From Bacteroidetes bacterium UBA2364 (GTDB lineage Bacteria > Bacteroidota > Rhodothermia > Rhodothermales > UBA2364): a stretch of 44,321 bases of DNA. How positions within the stretch are numbered: position 1 is the first letter of the stretch; every line of letters starts with the position of its first letter. Below the pieces are notes generated by a model. It was not told the DNA's origin. It was given only the letters and a program-made list of their open reading frames with translations, and searched no databases. The stretch lies in the NCBI GenBank assembly GCA_002344075.1, contig DDTM01000056.1, positions 7,578-51,898 on the forward strand, read 5' to 3'. A program made the translations under genes and the position numbers. Positions 28,408 through 37,751 of this stretch are shown in pieces.

Positions 28408-30582
28408 CTAACTTTTGTGAAGACGACCCTTGGACTTAGCAGAAGACGTAACTGAACCAACTAAGGCCAAATCAATCTTTCTGGAATCTACGTCTGCTTT
28501 TGCTACCAGAACACGTATAGGCTCACCAATTCGGAACGTTTTACGATGGCGTCTGCCAGTGAGGCAATAGCGCTTCTCATCGTAGTCGTAGAAATCATCG
28601 TCCAGATCGCGAAGTGGGATCATTCCTTCTACCAACAATTCGGTGAGCGTAACATAGATACCAAAATTGGTTACACCACTAATCACTCCGTCGTACTCGG
28701 ATCCGACATGTTGGAGCATGTAGGCCGCCTGTTTTAAACGGACAGACTCGCGTTCGGCCTCCTCAGCTTCTTTTTCTTTGGTGGAACAATGTAAACAAGC
28801 CGCACGAAGTTGGTCTTCATCCGGTAAAGTGGCATTTGGAATAGCGTAACGCTTTAGTAACCGGTGGGCAATTAAGTCAGGATAACGCCGTATCGGTGAA
28901 GTGAAGTGGCTATAAAAGGGGAAACCAAGTCCGTAGTGCCCAATATTCTCAACCGTGTATTTGGCCTTAGACATCGCACGTAGGGCTGCATCTTCAATCA
29001 AAAGTGCTTGCGGTTTTCCATGAACCTGTGCCATCATTGCATTTAGGTCTTCTGCACGGATGTTGCCGCCTGTATGTGGCATCACGTAGCCAAAAAGTTT
29101 TAGGTATTCCGCCAATTGAACCATGCGCTCTGCATTCGGCGCATCATGGGTACGATAAATAAACGGAGGAACTTGTTTAAAAGCGTGATTAATGTGAATG
29201 GCCACTACTTTATTTGCTAACAACATCCATTCCTCGATGAGCCAATTGGCCTCTTTCATTATTTTTGCATACACCTCTAATGGAGTACCGTCGTCTGCAA
29301 GTTTGACTTTAACTTCAGGCCGATTAAAGCGGACAGATCCATTCCTAAAGCGGTCATTTCGTAAATGTGCCGCAATGTTCCAAGCAAGAGAAACGTCGGG
29401 TGCAAAAGGGTGTGTGGGGTCTGTTCCTTCTAATATTGCTTGGGCCTCTTCATATGTAAAACGTTGCTTTGAATGTATAATGGTTTCAATAATCTTGTAG
29501 GATTGTAATTCTCCGCGCTTATTTATATTGAATAATACAGAAAAAGTAAGTTTGTCTTCATTTGGGCGTAAAGAACAAACACCGTTCGAAAGTTTTTCGG
29601 GCAACATGGGGATAACCCTGTCCACCAAATAGACACTGGTTGCACGTAGTGATGCCTCATTGTCAAGTGTGGAATGTGGCTGAACATAATAGCTTACATC
29701 CGCAATATGTACCCCAACCTCAAACCGATCATCATCCAGTTGCTCAATGTGTAGTGCATCGTCAAAGTCTTTTGCATCAGATGGGTCTATGGTGAAAACG
29801 CGCTTCTGACGTAGATCCAGCCGACGAACTTGCTCAGATTCCGGGATTTCAAGGGGGATGGCTTCGGCTGCCGCTATGACACTCAGCGGGAAATTGGCCC
29901 TAATATCACGAGAAAGGGCCAAAGAAAGCACTTGTACGGTTGGGTCGTCAGACTTGCCAATGCGTTGGAGGACTTTCCCTTCAAAAACGCCTAAATGCTG
30001 ATTAAAGCGTTCCATTGATATCAATACAACATCTCCATCTTGGGCATCTGTTGGGTCTTTCGGGCTGATTAATACGTCGGAAAGTAAGCGCGGGTCTTGT
30101 GGCCGCACGTACCGAAGGCCGTCTTCTTCATCTTCTATAAGGGTTCCAACGGTTTGTGTCCGCTTTCTGGATACAACTTCTTCTACTCGGCCTTCCTGCC
30201 TGCGACTACTCCTGCGATTAGGCGCAAAAAGACTTATTTTTACGGTATCGCCATCTATGGCGTAGCCTAAAAGCCCCTGTGGAATGTAAATATCCTCTTC
30301 AATTCCCTCGATTGTAACAAAGCCAAAGCCTTGTGGGTGTACCGAAAGGGTGCCTGTCTGAAGATGAGGCATCCGATCCTGAAACTGGATTTTTCCACCG
30401 GAAACTTTTGCAAGATGACCTTCCGCAACCAATTCTGAGAGTTGCTTCTGGAAAATTAAATAGGCTTTCTGGTCTCGGATGTTGAGCCTTTTGGCTAAAT
30501 CTTTTGGACGAAAGGATTGGTTCTTGTTCTTAGAAAGAACGGTTAATATTAAATTGCGGATGATATGGGGTTCTGGCTTCAT
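28408..30582 (-). CDS. rnr: Ribonuclease R (RNB-family 3'-5' exoribonuclease)
   Basis: The product is 724 residues from the ATG at 30582, which begins MKPEPHIIRNLIL. The frame is open further upstream, but that extension overlaps tamB and has no family-like sequence. RNase R degrades structured RNA from the 3' end in the cytoplasm. Visible domains are an N-terminal winged helix (about 1-65), a cold-shock domain (GTLSVHPQGFGFVTIEG, about 77-120), the RNB catalytic domain (about 255-590) and an S1 domain (about 628-708). The metal-binding aspartates are in the IDPSDAKDFDDAL motif at about 265-277. The conserved HYGLGFPFYSHFTSPIRRYP segment lies near 549-568. The family is normally 700-820 residues, so this is full length. 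It starts 19 nt after the tamB stop, pointing to cotranscription. Confidence 0.96.
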   Translation of the reverse strand: MKPEPHIIRNLILTVLSKNKNQSFRPKDLAKRLNIRDQKAYLIFQKQLSELVAEGHLAKVSGGKIQFQDRMPHLQTGTLSVHPQGFGFVTIEGIEEDIYIPQGLLGYAIDGDTVKISLFAPNRRSSRRQEGRVEEVVSRKRTQTVGTLIEDEEDGLRYVRPQDPRLLSDVLISPKDPTDAQDGDVVLISMERFNQHLGVFEGKVLQRIGKSDDPTVQVLSLALSRDIRANFPLSVIAAAEAIPLEIPESEQVRRLDLRQKRVFTIDPSDAKDFDDALHIEQLDDDRFEVGVHIADVSYYVQPHSTLDNEASLRATSVYLVDRVIPMLPEKLSNGVCSLRPNEDKLTFSVLFNINKRGELQSYKIIETIIHSKQRFTYEEAQAILEGTDPTHPFAPDVSLAWNIAAHLRNDRFRNGSVRFNRPEVKVKLADDGTPLEVYAKIMKEANWLIEEWMLLANKVVAIHINHAFKQVPPFIYRTHDAPNAERMVQLAEYLKLFGYVMPHTGGNIRAEDLNAMMAQVHGKPQALLIEDAALRAMSKAKYTVENIGHYGLGFPFYSHFTSPIRRYPDLIAHRLLKRYAIPNATLPDEDQLRAACLHCSTKEKEAEEAERESVRLKQAAYMLQHVGSEYDGVISGVTNFGIYVTLTELLVEGMIPLRDLDDDFYDYDEKRYCLTGRRHRKTFRIGEPIRVLVAKADVDSRKIDLALVGSVTSSAKSKGRLHKS

Positions 30583-30601
30583 GTTAAAATCAATAAAAGT
30601 G

Positions 30602-33600
30602 TTATTGCCGAACAACAGACGGATGGGCAAATGTTGTAAAGCTGCTGTCTGGACGGGGCACGATTGTTTTGCGTTTTTTTCGTTTGAATATTTTGTTCCA
30701 ATTGGAAAATGTACGTTGTAAGTTAAAACCAATGCCTACAGATTCCCCTGACACTACATCATTGGTTCCCAGAAGACGATCATTTTTGCGGTAAAATGCC
30801 TCTATAGAGATGTATGGTGAGATCTTATATTCAAAAACGACCTCGCCGCTGAATTGATTTTGAATGGCTCCGTCTGTATTGTCAAAATTAGGTACGATGC
30901 CTTCGCCACGGATTACAATGCGTTCATCAAACAAACGCAGTGCAATGCCTGCCTGAAGCCCCAACTCGTTTAAGCGGGTGATGTCTTTTCCTTGATAAAT
31001 ACCGAGATTGATGTCGGCATTGGGAATTACTTGGTTTACCACACGGTTTAGATAAGCCGATACCAACTGAGCCAAACTGGTAAATACAACTTGTTGTCCG
31101 GCCTCCGAGACAGTGGCGTTAGGACTGTTCGGGTTGATAATTGCAGAGGCCAGAGAAAATGAATTGGTCAGCAATACACTAAATGCATACGAGGTGGCTC
31201 GGTCTTCTCGGTTAAATTCCGTTTCAAGACCTGTATAGTTGCCAAATTCTCCAGCACGTTGGTCGCGATCAATTGCTAATCGTAGATCTACAATGGGTGA
31301 ATTGACATCTCCTGTAATGTCCATCCCTACTTTTATTGGGATCCGGGAAACGCTTTGGGTATCTAATCCGGGCAAAATACCTTCAAGGCCATCCGTTCGA
31401 GCATTCGTTTTGTAAGAAGCAGGGATGGCCAAGTTGGCATTAATCGGATCTCCGGACCATGTCATACGTCCACCACGTTCAAGTTTAAACGGCTTTCGGA
31501 AGATATCGAAGGCCGTAAAAAGATAATCTCCGGATTCTACATTAAAATCTCCGAACATCTTAAAACTGGCATCAACGTATTGCATCTGTAATTCCCCAAA
31601 CCCAACAGCATGGATGACATCGTTGAGGAGAGGGTCAAAGACCAGATGAATTGTAGAGCCAGAAGGTGCTCGGATATTGGCATTCATCTCCAGTCCATCA
31701 AGGAAAGTTCGTTCTCCTGTCCCGCGCCCGGAAAGCAGATTTTGGCGTTTGACAGGTTTAGGCACTTGCCCCAATGAGTCGGTGAAGGTGATAAACACTT
31801 CATCATTACTTAAGCCGCTCCCAGTGATCGGAATAAACAACTGACTATTGGGCGTGGTGGTAAGATCTGGTGCGTCAATAAATGCTTTGTAAAGCGGACC
31901 TTTTATCGAAGCAGGACCTGAAGCCCAAATGTATCCGTACCAATACAGGTCTTTAGAGTCTCCCACATTAATGAGTTGTAATTTGTCTAAGTTAAAGTCC
32001 ACATCCAACGAAAAGAAGTCGTAATTGTTAAACAAAATGCTACCGTTAACGCCAGACTTGCCTCCGGTCCTATCTGCAATGGACATGTTATTGAGGTGTA
32101 TCCCACGCTCATCCACCGAAACAGGTCCAGAAAGACCGTATTCTAAATTAAAATAGGGGACTAAAAAATTACTTTCTACCAAGAATAAGTCTGCTTCAAA
32201 AAGGGGCTTCTCAAAATTGCCGCGTATGGTTCCAGCACCATAGCCCCAACCTGTCACGCGGTCAATTTCGTTCGGAAATAAGGTTTTGAAGAAGAACAAG
32301 TCTAAGCGCCGTAAGTCTAAGGCCACGTCAATAAATCCCGGATTCCGATTTCCTTTGTCTTTGCTGCCAGTGGGTAGTCCGATTCTTCCGGAGGCGTCTA
32401 TATCGTTGTTCCGTACCCCAAAGCTGGTTTGCAGAGGTTGCCGGGCCTGTAAATTAAAGGCAAGGACATTATCCGAAGGCTCAAAATTCCCCCATAAGCG
32501 CAACGTTCCAAAATCGGTACCATTCAAGACACTGTTTTCAACCGTGATGGCGGCGTTCAGATCTGGAGATTGGAAGAGTTTGCGTACAGAGAATTCGCCT
32601 TGTAGTGTACCATCAAACTTATCGCGCCCTTTCAGGCTGCGGGTTAAATCGCCGATATCAATATTCTCTACATAGACATTAACCTCATCTTCTGGCAAAG
32701 CGGATACAATGCCATTGGCGCGAATGGTGTGGTTGGGCATCTGAGGGTTGTTGTCGAGCCGTTCCACCATCAAGTTATTCAATATCAGGGCATCGGCATA
32801 TAAATCAATAACCTGATCTTTTGGAATGCGCCATTCATAAGTTGGCGAAGACAAGGAAAGTTCCACAAATGTAAGGCGATTTTTATCTTGCAATAAGTCA
32901 AGATTGGCCCATGTTCGGAATACACCTAATTTGGCAAGGTTCGAGGAAGTCAGGTATAATTGTCCGCCACCATATTGGTAACTGAATTCAAGATTGGTCT
33001 TGCCAAAGCTTTGCCCTGCCACAACCATACTGTCCAATCGCCCGATAACGGAAGCCTGAAGGTTGTTCGTTAGGTTGTAGGCATACTTGCTATCGGCAGA
33101 AAAAGTAAGGTCAAAATTTTTTAAGCGGGCAGTACCAGCAGATAAGGAATCTCCACGAATGTTTAGTTCCACAGAACTGGTATTGGGGCTTCCAAGTGAG
33201 CGCCACGTCAATTCCACGGAATCGTCAAAATAGGGAAAATTGGGTATCAGGTTGGTAAGGAAGGCTCCGCGCTTAATTTTTACGTATGCCTCGGTCAGTT
33301 TTGGAAGCCGATCTAGGGGATGTGGGCCCATTTTGTGGGCCATCTTGATTCGTTCTGAATCTATGGCCGCCAAATTCATCACCGGTAACGTCTGAGAGGA
33401 ATCTGGCCGAAATCTCTTTGCTTTTTCAGTCGTAATGGTTCTGTTAATGGCATTAAGCCAATACTGACCCATTTCCAGAAAGACATCCAATTTGTAGCCA
33501 CTTTGTAAAGAAACCGTAGCCAGATCTCCAGAAATTTCCAGATTGATTCCTTTTTGGGCATTTTCACGGACATTGAGGGTGGTAAAAAGTTCGGTGGTAC

Positions 33601-35353
33601 GGGTTTCTTTCCCTTTAACCACGAATAGAGAAGGTTTTAAGTCCAAAATGGCGCGACCCTGGAAATTGGAAAGTTTACTGCCCGAACCGTTTAGCTCAAT
33701 TCTTCCGGTTAATCGGGTGGTGATGTCAGCTTTGGGGTCAATCCACCCAATATTAAACCGCTCTGTTTCGGCGCGGACATCAAAACTGGGTCTTGGACGC
33801 TGTAAGTTTATTTTCCCCGTTGTTTGGACATAGCCTCCTTCTTTTGCCAGCATGGCCAATCCATCAAATTGACGATTCTTAATACGGCCATCCAATCGCA
33901 AGGAATCCGCTTTATACCGATCAAAAGCAACATCACGAAGACGTAAGAAAACCTTTGCATCAAAATCTTCCAAGCGAGTCCCGTAACCTTCAATTCGTGA
34001 TAACCCCGTAATACGTGAGGTTAACTGCGGATTTTGTAGGGCAAATCCCAAATTGAGGCGGTTCGTATTAAGGTCTAATTTATAGAACAAGGGGGAATTG
34101 CCTGATTTTCGTAGATGGGCAAATCCATTGATCTCTCCCGTCTGTGGATGTCGGATACGGAGGTTGCTCTTAAAGGAAAAATCCGGATTGGTAAGACCCA
34201 TTTGTCCGCCGCCCTCTAATGAAATGTTTACCTTTCGAAGATGACGGAAAGAGGCCAAACCAGCATTGGGCAACCACCGTTCGAGATCCGGGACCGAGAG
34301 GAGGTTATCCATAATCCCTAACCGGAAGGACACAGAATCCCGATATGTAGTGGCTTCCCCTCTTCCTGAGAATATGGTCTCGCCTTGGCGAAAAGCAATA
34401 TTTTCAAGGGTATATGATGGATTTTGCCCACGAATTTTTAAGGCAATGGTCAGGTCCTGTAAGGGGGATTTAGGGAAAAGTGTTTTCCAGTCATTGGCCC
34501 GGATATCTGCTTGTTGAAGATTTATTTGAAAAGGGGCATTTTTAAACAAGGCCAGATTGAACGGTTTCGCAGCAAAAGAGTTACCACGTGCAGAAGCCCT
34601 GAGTCGGATTGAGGAGCCTCCAGCCTGAAGGAAGAAATGGTTTAAAATGGCTTGATTTTCGTCAAATAACAATTGTCCTTCCGCTTTCCGAAGCGTGAAA
34701 CCTTGTTTCGGAAGCTGAAAAGAAAGTCCTGTTAGGTCTATTAATTTATAGGGTTTACGCCAATCTAAAGACGCACTTAGGTTCAGGTCAGAAATCTTGG
34801 TGTGGGTAAAATCAAAGATTTGGCCTTCTTGTACGATTCTCGGGGGAGAGGCGTCGCTTGATGTTTGGATAATACCTTGTCTAAGGTTGATTTCGGCAGA
34901 AGTGAAATTCCATGGAATCCGATTCGGGTTTGGGGTGCGTTTGTTGCGTGGCTCAAAGACAGAGAGAATGTCCCAAATGCCTGAATGATGCTGATGCATG
35001 GTAATATTAGGTCGGAATAAAGTGACCTGCCTGATTGAAATCGTCTGTTCGAGCATACTCCACCAATCGGGCGAGGCAACAAGCGAGTCAATCGTGGCAA
35101 CAACCTTACCCGTAGGAGTTTTTAGGACAATCCGTGTAGCAAAAAGTTCATTTAACAGATTGCCTTGTAATTTCCCGATCTCGATGCTGCCTTTGAATTC
35201 CTGATTGAAAACCTGTATTAATTGTTCTCGGAGGGCCTCTCTACCAACACGGGTACGGGTTAGTCCCCAATACAGAAGTAAACAAACCGTCGCCAGAAAA
35301 AATATTAGGCGAAATAAACGAAAGGGGGCACGGTATATGTGTCTAAACGGCAA
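30602..35353 (-). CDS. tamB: TamB-family translocation/assembly or lipid-transfer protein (DUF490)
   Basis: This is a 1,583-residue protein with one N-terminal membrane anchor (about 12-31, LFRLIFFLATVCLLLYWGL) followed by a long periplasmic beta-rich region. The C-terminal third has the features of the TamB domain (PF04357): repeated GDFNVESGDYLF and RGGRMTWSGDPINANLAIPA, and IPIKVGMDITGDVNSP. TamB/AsmA-like proteins form an elongated groove spanning the periplasm. They are linked to outer-membrane protein assembly and phospholipid transport. No in-frame ATG precedes the anchor, and a stop lies 12 nt upstream of a TTG at 35353, so TTG is the best start. The partner TamA (an Omp85 protein) is not next to it, so function with another Omp85 protein is inferred. 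The gene is followed closely by rnr. Confidence 0.9.
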   Translation of the reverse strand: MPFRHIYRAPFRLFRLIFFLATVCLLLYWGLTRTRVGREALREQLIQVFNQEFKGSIEIGKLQGNLLNELFATRIVLKTPTGKVVATIDSLVASPDWWSMLEQTISIRQVTLFRPNITMHQHHSGIWDILSVFEPRNKRTPNPNRIPWNFTSAEINLRQGIIQTSSDASPPRIVQEGQIFDFTHTKISDLNLSASLDWRKPYKLIDLTGLSFQLPKQGFTLRKAEGQLLFDENQAILNHFFLQAGGSSIRLRASARGNSFAAKPFNLALFKNAPFQINLQQADIRANDWKTLFPKSPLQDLTIALKIRGQNPSYTLENIAFRQGETIFSGRGEATTYRDSVSFRLGIMDNLLSVPDLERWLPNAGLASFRHLRKVNISLEGGGQMGLTNPDFSFKSNLRIRHPQTGEINGFAHLRKSGNSPLFYKLDLNTNRLNLGFALQNPQLTSRITGLSRIEGYGTRLEDFDAKVFLRLRDVAFDRYKADSLRLDGRIKNRQFDGLAMLAKEGGYVQTTGKINLQRPRPSFDVRAETERFNIGWIDPKADITTRLTGRIELNGSGSKLSNFQGRAILDLKPSLFVVKGKETRTTELFTTLNVRENAQKGINLEISGDLATVSLQSGYKLDVFLEMGQYWLNAINRTITTEKAKRFRPDSSQTLPVMNLAAIDSERIKMAHKMGPHPLDRLPKLTEAYVKIKRGAFLTNLIPNFPYFDDSVELTWRSLGSPNTSSVELNIRGDSLSAGTARLKNFDLTFSADSKYAYNLTNNLQASVIGRLDSMVVAGQSFGKTNLEFSYQYGGGQLYLTSSNLAKLGVFRTWANLDLLQDKNRLTFVELSLSSPTYEWRIPKDQVIDLYADALILNNLMVERLDNNPQMPNHTIRANGIVSALPEDEVNVYVENIDIGDLTRSLKGRDKFDGTLQGEFSVRKLFQSPDLNAAITVENSVLNGTDFGTLRLWGNFEPSDNVLAFNLQARQPLQTSFGVRNNDIDASGRIGLPTGSKDKGNRNPGFIDVALDLRRLDLFFFKTLFPNEIDRVTGWGYGAGTIRGNFEKPLFEADLFLVESNFLVPYFNLEYGLSGPVSVDERGIHLNNMSIADRTGGKSGVNGSILFNNYDFFSLDVDFNLDKLQLINVGDSKDLYWYGYIWASGPASIKGPLYKAFIDAPDLTTTPNSQLFIPITGSGLSNDEVFITFTDSLGQVPKPVKRQNLLSGRGTGERTFLDGLEMNANIRAPSGSTIHLVFDPLLNDVIHAVGFGELQMQYVDASFKMFGDFNVESGDYLFTAFDIFRKPFKLERGGRMTWSGDPINANLAIPASYKTNARTDGLEGILPGLDTQSVSRIPIKVGMDITGDVNSPIVDLRLAIDRDQRAGEFGNYTGLETEFNREDRATSYAFSVLLTNSFSLASAIINPNSPNATVSEAGQQVVFTSLAQLVSAYLNRVVNQVIPNADINLGIYQGKDITRLNELGLQAGIALRLFDERIVIRGEGIVPNFDNTDGAIQNQFSGEVVFEYKISPYISIEAFYRKNDRLLGTNDVVSGESVGIGFNLQRTFSNWNKIFKRKKRKTIVPRPDSSFTTFAHPSVVRQ

Positions 35354-35493
35354 CGGTGAGTCTTAGGATAATAAAATGACTTTGCGTCTGGTTATAAAGG
35401 ACATAGACGGAAGACAGTAAACAAGCATTCACGGGTGTATATTGGCGTTTTAAACCAATTGCCGTGTTTGGTTTCCCATCTGTTAAAAATTGC

Positions 35494-36591
35494 TCAAAAG
35501 GAAGACAATGCAAACATCCAGGCCGCTTGGATAGCCTTGGGGTCAATGTCTTGGGTGATATAAGCCGTTCCAATATTAGAAAGTAGAACAAGGCGTATGT
35601 TCCCAGCTTGTGCTTTTTTGTCAACTTTCATGGCTTCCGTCAAAGATTGAAGGTCTAAGTCTTTGATGGCAGCCGATATAGGCAATGCCTTTACTAAGTC
35701 TAATGCCTTTTCAAAAGGGAATTCGGGATTTTGGTACTTGCTCACATATAACGCAGCAATCATGCCAATGGTTACCGCCTCGCCATGTAAAAACGTTTTA
35801 TAAGCGGTTACCTGTTCCAATGCATGTGCAAAAGTATGCCCAAAGTTAAGGTAGGCCCGTATGCCTTGCTCTGTTTCGTCTTTGGACACTATTTCCGCTT
35901 TTATTTCAACTGACCTACGGATGAGGGGCGCTATTACTTCAGGTGTTCGGTTTAGAACCGCATCCCACTCCAAAACCAAGGTGTCAAAAAGGGTTTCATC
36001 AGTAATGAGGGCATGTTTAACTACTTCAGCCAATCCACTGTGCCATTCTCGGACAGGCAGTGACTGGACGGTGTCTACGTCGCACAATACAAAGCTGGGC
36101 TGGTGAAATGCACCAATCAGATTTTTCCCGACAGTATGGTTAATGCCGGTTTTTCCACCAATAGAGCTATCTACTTGAGCCATAAGGGTAGTCGGAACTT
36201 GAATAAAGGGAACACCTCGTAAAATAGAGGCCGCTGCAAATCCCGTAAGGTCTCCAATAACGCCACCTCCTAATGCGATCAAGGGGGTTCTACGGTCCGC
36301 ATAACCCAAGAAATGATCATATATAGCCGACAAATGGTTGAGCGACTTGGTGGTTTCACCGGCAGGAAAAACAATCCACCTTGGTTGATAACCCTTGGCA
36401 ATCAAGGCGGCCTCCACTTTTCGACGATATATTTTCTCGACATGTTTGTCGGTTACAATGCCCAGTTGAGGGTTTTTTAGCCCGTGCGCCTGCATCAGGT
36501 TTGGCAAGTCGGTTAATTGCTGAAAATAGATGGAATAACTTCTGTCCACAGCAGTAGGCAATGGTAGAAAAAGAGGAGGTAACATTATCAT
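35494..36591 (-). CDS. aroB: 3-dehydroquinate synthase
   Basis: The 365-residue enzyme catalyses the second step of the shikimate pathway, cyclising DAHP to 3-dehydroquinate with NAD and a divalent metal in the cytoplasm. The glycine-rich GGGVIGDLTGFAA (108-120) and VPTTLMAQVDSSIGGKTGIN (132-151) motifs are intact. The expected metal ligands are Glu189 (LAEVVK), His252 (NFGHTFAH) and His269 (LHGEAV). Their spacing of 63 and 17 residues is the same as in the E. coli enzyme. The length is normal. Two ATG codons, 36591 and 36585, are possible starts. It is the first gene of the minus-strand run aroB-tamB-rnr, and a 140-nt gap before tamB could hold a further promoter, though none is clear. Confidence 0.97.
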   Translation of the reverse strand: MIMLPPLFLPLPTAVDRSYSIYFQQLTDLPNLMQAHGLKNPQLGIVTDKHVEKIYRRKVEAALIAKGYQPRWIVFPAGETTKSLNHLSAIYDHFLGYADRRTPLIALGGGVIGDLTGFAAASILRGVPFIQVPTTLMAQVDSSIGGKTGINHTVGKNLIGAFHQPSFVLCDVDTVQSLPVREWHSGLAEVVKHALITDETLFDTLVLEWDAVLNRTPEVIAPLIRRSVEIKAEIVSKDETEQGIRAYLNFGHTFAHALEQVTAYKTFLHGEAVTIGMIAALYVSKYQNPEFPFEKALDLVKALPISAAIKDLDLQSLTEAMKVDKKAQAGNIRLVLLSNIGTAYITQDIDPKAIQAAWMFALSSF

Positions 36592-36653
36592 AAATTTGGA
36601 AGGTGGATGATGTCGTTTTTACTACATTACGCAAAAAAACAGGTTATTAAGCT
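36592..36653. promoter_or_regulatory. Divergent intergenic region between aroB and the methyltransferase
   Basis: This 62-bp gap lies between two genes transcribed away from each other, so it must hold both start regions or parts of them. It is AT-rich, with TTTG-like words on both strands (near 36595 on + and near 36633 on -). No pair of boxes has correct spacing to the TAnnTTTG consensus known for Bacteroidota. The promoters are therefore placed only by gene layout. Confidence 0.4.
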
Positions 36654-37241
36654 ATGAAAGAAGCCGAACAGGTATTGCCAAGAATTTTAGACTTTACTAA
36701 AAGTCTAATGACTAAAGTACTGAAGGAGGGCGATGTAGCCATTGATGCGACACTGGGGAACGGATACGATGCCCTTTTTCTTAGACAACAAGTGGGAACT
36801 ACGGGTTTTATCTGGGGGTTCGACATACAGGAGACTGCGCTTAAAGCAGCCATAGGACGGTTTGAGCGCCAATTTCCAAATGCTTCAAACCATTCATTTG
36901 TCTTGAAGAGTCATGCGAAAATGCGGGAAATCATGGGGGAAGAAGCCGTTGGGAGTGTCTCAGGGGTGATGTTTAATTTGGGGTATTTACCAGGGGGCGA
37001 TAAAACGGTGATCACCCAATCAGGTACAACCATTTCTGCTTTGGAACAGGCCATAGAATTATTACGTGTCGGTGGTCTGTTGACAGTGGTTGCCTATCCA
37101 GGCCATATGGGTGGCGCAAAGGAGGCAGCGGAAGTATTACGCTTTTTTACAAACCTACCAGCACAAACAGGGGAAGTGATTCAATACCAATTTCTAAATA
37201 AACAAAACCCTCCTTTTCTATTGGCAATGACGAAGAAGTGA
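36654..37241 (+). CDS. YtqB/MnmM-family SAM-dependent methyltransferase
   Basis: This 195-residue class I methyltransferase belongs to the rRNA-methylase-like family PF06962. The SAM-binding motif I is AIDATLGNGYDALFL (29-43) and the acidic motif II end is GFDIQ (55-59). The hallmark FNLGYLPGGDK (107-117) and VAYPGHMGG (146-154) are also present. The Bacillus family member YtqB, now called MnmM, methylates the aminomethyl group of nm5s2U at the wobble position of certain tRNAs. A similar tRNA role is likely here but cannot be shown from sequence. The ATG at 36654 starts the gene, which is divergent from aroB. Length matches the family. Confidence 0.88.
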   Translation: MKEAEQVLPRILDFTKSLMTKVLKEGDVAIDATLGNGYDALFLRQQVGTTGFIWGFDIQETALKAAIGRFERQFPNASNHSFVLKSHAKMREIMGEEAVGSVSGVMFNLGYLPGGDKTVITQSGTTISALEQAIELLRVGGLLTVVAYPGHMGGAKEAAEVLRFFTNLPAQTGEVIQYQFLNKQNPPFLLAMTKK

Positions 37242-37281
37242 TTGTGCAGCCTGCTAAGAAGATAATCTTTATATAGAAGTT

Positions 37282-37297
37282 GCCTAAAGTTTTAGGC
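37282..37297. repeat. Short perfect inverted repeat after the methyltransferase gene
   Basis: GCCTAAA (37282-37288) and TTTAGGC (37291-37297) are exact inverted copies separated by two bases. It lies 41 nt after the methyltransferase stop. No T run follows, so it is a poor intrinsic terminator and its role is unknown. Confidence 0.4.
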
Positions 37298-37510
37298 GGT
37301 GAATGAAAATATGTCCACCTTGGTATAATTGGAGTTATCAATCACAATTTTTCCAACAAAGATGAACATTCTCACCAACCAAGATACAATAATTTTGTGA
37401 ATATTGCCACATGAAACGAGGAAAGAAGCGCTCTGTTGAAAGGGTGCATTTCAAAAATGCCAATGAGACATACGATGCACCTTAGATTCGGGGATATTTT
37501 TACCTATCAT

Positions 37511-37555
37511 TAAGAAGAGCTCCGTAGGAGCGACATCAAAATAGTAGAAAGTTAG
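37511..37555. repeat. Interspersed palindromic element, GCTCCGTAGGAGC type
   Basis: The core is a 5-bp hairpin (GCTCC, loop GTA, GGAGC; 37519-37531) followed by GACATCAAAATAGTAGAAA. From memory, this resembles short dispersed intergenic elements seen in several Bacteroidota genomes. Only one copy is in this window, so its repetitive nature cannot be tested here. Confidence 0.4.
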
Positions 37556-37751
37556 GTTTTACGGAATGAAAAAGGTATAACGGTCATTGCCTTTGGGTGC
37601 GCAATTCAGGAGTTTTTGTATGGTTTTGTTGTTGGGAACATTTTGTGAAGGGTTCTGGGGGGGTGGGTATTTCCCGAAGAATATGCAAACATGTTTATCT
37701 CCTTTTTGTAGCTTATCAAGATAAATCAAAATTCAAGAATCCATTCGTCCT

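Larger units (their letters stand above)
37242..37751. other. Gene-free 510-bp stretch with short palindromes
   Basis: I see no convincing gene here. ORFs are 61 residues or fewer and have no recognisable sequence. A 24-codon ATG frame at 37411 follows an isolated TAATTTTG box (37390-37397) that matches the Bacteroidota -7 consensus but lacks a -33 element. Two palindromic elements (37282-37297 and 37511-37555) and a pair of distant inverted GGTGCAT arms (about 37440-37446 and 37476-37482) suggest non-coding repeat material. A promoter for scpB should lie in the right half. Confidence 0.6.

Noticed and set aside
30583..30732. Longer rnr start giving 774 residues
   Set aside because: The extra 50 codons overlap the 3' end of tamB in another frame and do not resemble the RNase R N-terminus. 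The ATG at 30582 fits better.
35343..35624. 93-codon minus-strand ORF between aroB and tamB
   Set aside because: It overlaps the end of aroB and the start of tamB in another frame and shows no family signature.
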